The notes under the pieces are model-generated. The model was not told the origin of the DNA. It made no database searches and was given only the letters and a program-made list of their open reading frames with translations. Positions 5,616-8,045 of a stretch of DNA of 8,045 nucleotides are shown one piece after another; within the stretch, counting starts at the first letter, position 1, and each line of letters begins with the position of its first letter. The DNA comes from an uncultured Dechloromonas sp. (GTDB taxonomy: Bacteria > Pseudomonadota > Gammaproteobacteria > Burkholderiales > Rhodocyclaceae), in assembly GCA_946477505.1 (NCBI GenBank), contig CAMKYP010000168.1:1-8045 (forward strand), in the 5' to 3' direction. A program made the position numbers and the translations under genes.

Positions 5616-6575
5616 TCAGAATTCGAGCAGGGCGGCGCCCCACGTGAAGCCACCGCCGACACCTTCGACGAGAACCTTCTGGCCGCGCCTAATACGTCCG
5701 TCGCGCACCGCCTCGTCCAAGGCCAGCGGCACCGATGCCGCCGATGTATTGCCATGGCGATCGACGGTGACAATGACCTTCTCGCGATCAACGCCAAGTT
5801 TCTTTCCGGTCGCTTCGATGATGCGGATATTGGCTTGATGTGGAATCAGCCAATCAATATCGGCTGTCTGCATACCCGCGTTGGCGCAGACCTCTTCGGC
5901 TATATCGGCCAGCACGCGAACAGCAAATTTGAAGACGGCCTGACCATCCATACGCAGAAATGGATCACCCGTCACTTGGCCGCCACAGACCTGCCCCGGC
6001 ACATTGAGGATGCCAAACTGGCTGCCATCGGCGTGCATGGCTGTCGACAAGATGCCCGGCCTGTCGGACGCCTCAAGCACCACTGCGCCGGCGCCATCGC
6101 CGAACAGCACGCAGGTGCCGCGGTCGCTCCAGTCAAGGATGCGGGAAAACACTTCCGCCCCGATGACCAACGCCTTCTTGTGGCTGCCGGAGCGAATGAA
6201 TTTCTCGGCAATGCCCAAGGCGTAAGTAAAACCGCTGCATACGGCCTGTACATCAAAGGCGGCGGCACCCTTGTTGCCAAGCTTGCCCTGGATCAGGCAG
6301 GCCGTACTCGGAAAGATGAAATCCGGCGTCGACGTGGCGACAATGATCAAATCGATCTCGGCGGCAGCAACACCAGCCATTTCCAGCGCGCGCTGTGCCG
6401 CGATCAGACCCAGTTCGCTTGAAGTCGTGCCAGGTTCGGCGAGATAACGGCTGCGAATTCCGGTACGCGTAACGATCCACTCGTCGTTGGTATCGATGCC
6501 GCGTGCCGCCAAATCGTCGTTGCTGACGGGGTTGCCCGGAAGATAACTGCCGGTACCGATCAAGCGTGCATACAT
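5616..6575 (-). CDS. fabH: 3-oxoacyl-[ACP] synthase III, FabH
   Basis: A 319-residue ketoacyl synthase III that starts fatty-acid synthesis by condensing acetyl-CoA with malonyl-ACP. The Cys-His-Asn triad is visible: Cys113 in AVCSGFTYALG, His246 in LIPHQANIRI, and Asn276 in DRHGNTSAAS. The N-terminal DEWIVTRTGI and C-terminal GVGGGFTWGAALLEF patterns are typical of the family, and the length matches (317-320). The ATG follows the plsX TGA with no gap (TGAATG), and a GGAG within the end of plsX lies eight nt before the ATG, which predicts translational coupling. The C-terminus is complete; nothing is odd. Confidence 0.98.
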   Translation of the reverse strand: MYARLIGTGSYLPGNPVSNDDLAARGIDTNDEWIVTRTGIRSRYLAEPGTTSSELGLIAAQRALEMAGVAAAEIDLIIVATSTPDFIFPSTACLIQGKLGNKGAAAFDVQAVCSGFTYALGIAEKFIRSGSHKKALVIGAEVFSRILDWSDRGTCVLFGDGAGAVVLEASDRPGILSTAMHADGSQFGILNVPGQVCGGQVTGDPFLRMDGQAVFKFAVRVLADIAEEVCANAGMQTADIDWLIPHQANIRIIEATGKKLGVDREKVIVTVDRHGNTSAASVPLALDEAVRDGRIRRGQKVLVEGVGGGFTWGAALLEF

Positions 6576-7601
6576 TCAGAGATTCTCCACAGCAGCAGAG
6601 GCCGGCATCATTTCGGCGATCCGGCTGGAAATGCGCTCCAGAACGCGGTTTTCAGCCGCTTCGTAAGCACGGGAAATAGCATTGCCGAAAGCCAGCACAT
6701 CGGCCGAGCCATGACTCTTGACCGAAATACCCTTCAGGCCGAGCAGTATCGCCCCGTTGTAGCGGCGATGATCGAAGCGGCGCTTGAAGTTGTTAAGCAC
6801 GGAAATGGCGATCAGTGCAGCCAGCTTGGTAAGCCAGTTGCGCTTGAACTCTTCGCGCAGCGACGAGGCCAACATTTGAGCCAGGCCTTCAGAGGTCTTC
6901 AGCGCAACATTGCCGACAAAGCCGTCGCAGACGATTACATCTGCATCGCCCTTGTAGATGCCATCGCCTTCGACGTTACCGACAAAGTTAAGGCCGGAGG
7001 TGCGCAGCAACTCGGCTGCAGCCTTGACCACTTCGTTGCCCTTGATCTCCTCCTCGCCGATATTCAGGATACCGACGGTAGGCTGCTCCTTGTGCTCCAT
7101 CGCAGCAACCAGCATGGCGCCCATGATACCGAATTGCAACAGATGCTCCGGGCCGCAATCGACGTTGGCACCAAGATCCAGCATGTGGGTGTGGCCGTTG
7201 ACAGTCGGCAGCGGTGCACAGATCGCTGGCCGATCAATGCCAGGCAACATTTTCAGTACGAAGCGGGAAATAGCCATCAGCGCGCCGGTGTTTCCGGCAG
7301 ATACGCAGGCATCAGCTTCTCCAGCTTTGACTTGGTTGATGGCGACCCGCATCGAGGAGTCTTTCTTGTTGCGCAGCGCGAGTGCCGGCGACTCGTCCAT
7401 GCCAACCACTTCCGTGGCATGAATGATGCGGATACGGGAATCTGAGGCATGATTGCCGAGCAACGGGCGCAAAACCTCCTCCTGACCGACCAGGACGAGA
7501 TTGGCAGACGGATGCTCCGCAAGAAACTGAATGGCCGCCGGCACCGTCACTGACGGACCGTGGTCACCCCCCATGCAATCGATGGCAATGCGGGTTGTCA
7601 T
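6576..7601 (-). CDS. plsX: Phosphate acyltransferase PlsX
   Basis: A 341-residue enzyme that makes acyl-phosphate from acyl-ACP and phosphate; acyl-phosphate is then used by the membrane acyltransferase PlsY to acylate glycerol 3-phosphate. Family motifs: IDCMGGDHGPSVTVPAA at residues 7-23, DACVSAGNTGALM at 97-109, LDLGANVDC at 141-149, and DVIVCDGFVGNVALK at 221-235. A helical stretch at about 250-275 is compatible with peripheral membrane contact. The ATG at 7599-7601 is the only start giving the standard N-terminus, yet no Shine-Dalgarno site precedes it: the upstream bases are pyrimidine-rich and belong to the tail of a terminator-like hairpin. The gene joins fabH with no spacing. Confidence 0.97.
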   Translation of the reverse strand: MTTRIAIDCMGGDHGPSVTVPAAIQFLAEHPSANLVLVGQEEVLRPLLGNHASDSRIRIIHATEVVGMDESPALALRNKKDSSMRVAINQVKAGEADACVSAGNTGALMAISRFVLKMLPGIDRPAICAPLPTVNGHTHMLDLGANVDCGPEHLLQFGIMGAMLVAAMEHKEQPTVGILNIGEEEIKGNEVVKAAAELLRTSGLNFVGNVEGDGIYKGDADVIVCDGFVGNVALKTSEGLAQMLASSLREEFKRNWLTKLAALIAISVLNNFKRRFDHRRYNGAILLGLKGISVKSHGSADVLAFGNAISRAYEAAENRVLERISSRIAEMMPASAAVENL

Positions 7602-7607
7602 ATAGGC

Positions 7608-7648
7608 AAAAGAAAAGGCAGGCGGCTCTTTACGAACCGCCTGCCTTT
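7608..7648 (-). terminator. Intrinsic terminator/attenuator after rpmF
   Basis: On the minus strand a perfect 12-bp stem AAAGGCAGGCGG / CCGCCTGCCTTT (arms 7637-7648 and 7614-7625) with an 11-nt loop is followed by an interrupted T-run TTTTCTTTT (7616-7608). It lies 10 nt after the rpmF stop and ends about 7 nt before the plsX ATG. It has the form of a rho-independent terminator. As rpmF-plsX-fab genes are commonly co-transcribed, it more likely acts as a partial terminator that lowers expression of the lipid genes relative to bL32. The structure is seen; the strength is inferred. Confidence 0.7.
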
Positions 7649-7658
7649 CATTGAACGA

Positions 7659-7838
7659 TTACTCGCCCTTGGCCTTCAGGACTTTCTTGCCGCGGTAAAA
7701 ACCGGTCGGGGAAATGTGGTGACGCAGGTGAACCTCGCCCGTGGTCGATTCGACAGCCAGCGGCGGGTTGGTCAGAAAATCGTGAGCGCGATGCATGCCA
7801 CGCTTGGACGGGGACTTTTTGTTCTGTTGAACGGCCAT
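7659..7838 (-). CDS. rpmF: 50S ribosomal protein bL32
   Basis: A 59-residue basic protein that begins MAVQQNKKSPSKRGMHRAHD, the typical bL32 N-terminus, and continues with LRHHISPTGFYRGKKVL near the end, matching the HxxxxxGxYRG(K)(K)V pattern of proteobacterial bL32. The classic CxxC...CxxC zinc motif is absent; this C-minus form is common in proteobacteria (family knowledge). The ATG has GGAG seven nt upstream. It starts 18 nt after the yceD stop and ends 10 nt before the terminator-like hairpin. It is a component of the large ribosomal subunit; the order yceD-rpmF-plsX is widely conserved. Confidence 0.97.
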   Translation of the reverse strand: MAVQQNKKSPSKRGMHRAHDFLTNPPLAVESTTGEVHLRHHISPTGFYRGKKVLKAKGE

Positions 7839-7856
7839 GTTGTTACTCCAAAAAAA

Positions 7857-8045
7857 TCAGTTCGGCTTGCCTTTAAGCCCGGACAACGCTGCAAACGGAT
7901 TGATCCGCTCGCCCGCATCGGCCGCACCAGGCAAACCACATTTTTCGTGCCGCGGCGCCACCGGCAGGGCCAAGAGGATCTCGTCCTCCACGAATTCGGC
8001 CACATCCAGTTCCTTCGCCACCGGCAGGAAATCCCGGGTGTCGTC
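7857..8045 (-). CDS. yceD: YceD (DUF177) family protein, C-terminal fragment
   Basis: The last 62 codons of a protein whose start lies beyond the right edge. Visible are an acidic stretch FVEDEILLALPVAPRHEKC, which matches the conserved VEDE(I/L)LL.LP..P.H..C segment of the YceD/DUF177 family, and the terminal INPFAALSGLKGKPN, which matches the common NPFA.L..L ending. YceD proteins are encoded directly upstream of rpmF in many bacteria and have been linked to rRNA/ribosome biogenesis, notably 23S rRNA; the molecular function is not settled. Reading frame and context agree; the start and promoter are not in the window. Confidence 0.9.
   Translation of the reverse strand, partial: DDTRDFLPVAKELDVAEFVEDEILLALPVAPRHEKCGLPGAADAGERINPFAALSGLKGKPN

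Noticed and set aside
5600..5797. N-terminal extension of FabD up to an upstream ATG
   Set aside because: It would lie inside fabH, has no counterpart in FabD proteins, and the internal ATG at 5597-5599 has a good SD and gives the exact family N-terminus.
5754..6422. Plus-strand open frame of 222 codons opposite fabH
   Set aside because: Fully antisense to the intact fabH, with no domain I recognise and composition expected from reverse-complement GC-rich codons.
6711..7445. Plus-strand open frame of 244 codons opposite plsX
   Set aside because: It lies wholly antisense to plsX, whose protein is full length and strongly conserved. The translated product has no recognisable domain, and there is no good ribosome site. 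It is a shadow of plsX codon usage.
7602..7660. Promoter for plsX in the rpmF-plsX gap
   Set aside because: The best pair (TTCAAT, 17 bp, TAAAGA on the minus strand) matches only three of six bases in each box, and TATATG overlaps the start codon itself.

Overview
The window is an ordinary, well-conserved housekeeping region of a Gram-negative bacterium, most likely a betaproteobacterium (Rhodocyclales-like, for example the Dechloromonas/Azoarcus group). This placement rests on gene order (yceD-rpmF-plsX-fabH-fabD-fabG-acpP-fabF next to nadB and rpoE), on moderately high GC, and on the look of the FabF and ACP sequences. It is from memory, not from a search. I see no mobile element, CRISPR array, tRNA, rRNA or sign of recent transfer.

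Layout. (1) Positions 1-120, minus strand: the first 40 codons of an RpoE-type sigma factor that runs off the left edge. (2) 121-289: a divergent intergenic region with weak promoter candidates for rpoE and nadB. (3) 290-1873, plus strand: nadB (L-aspartate oxidase), the only complete plus-strand gene. (4) 1842-2279, minus: a small two-helix membrane protein of the YgfX/CptA type, overlapping the 3' end of nadB tail to tail by 32 bp. (5) 2307-7838, minus: the fatty-acid/phospholipid initiation cluster, transcribed rpmF-plsX-fabH-fabD-fabG-acpP-fabF. (6) 7857-8045, minus: the C-terminal part of a YceD (DUF177) protein, running off the right edge.

How the genes work together. YceD and ribosomal protein bL32 form the usual translation-linked head of the cluster. 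FabD loads malonate from malonyl-CoA onto AcpP, FabH makes the first acetoacetyl-ACP, FabG reduces 3-ketoacyl-ACPs, and FabF elongates. PlsX moves finished acyl chains from ACP to acyl-phosphate for phospholipid synthesis. Junctions from plsX to fabG are 0-16 nt, as expected for a translationally coupled operon. Three places suggest uneven expression within the cluster: an intrinsic-terminator-like hairpin between rpmF and plsX, a probable extended -10 promoter just before acpP, and a strong GC hairpin between acpP and fabF.

No undescribed system is evident. The points worth a second look are small-scale: the SD-less plsX start next to a terminator, the T9 tract at the predicted acpP transcription start, the overlapping nadB/ygfX ends, a ygfX with no visible sdhE partner, and non-ATG starts for fabF (TTG), nadB (GTG) and ygfX (GTG).
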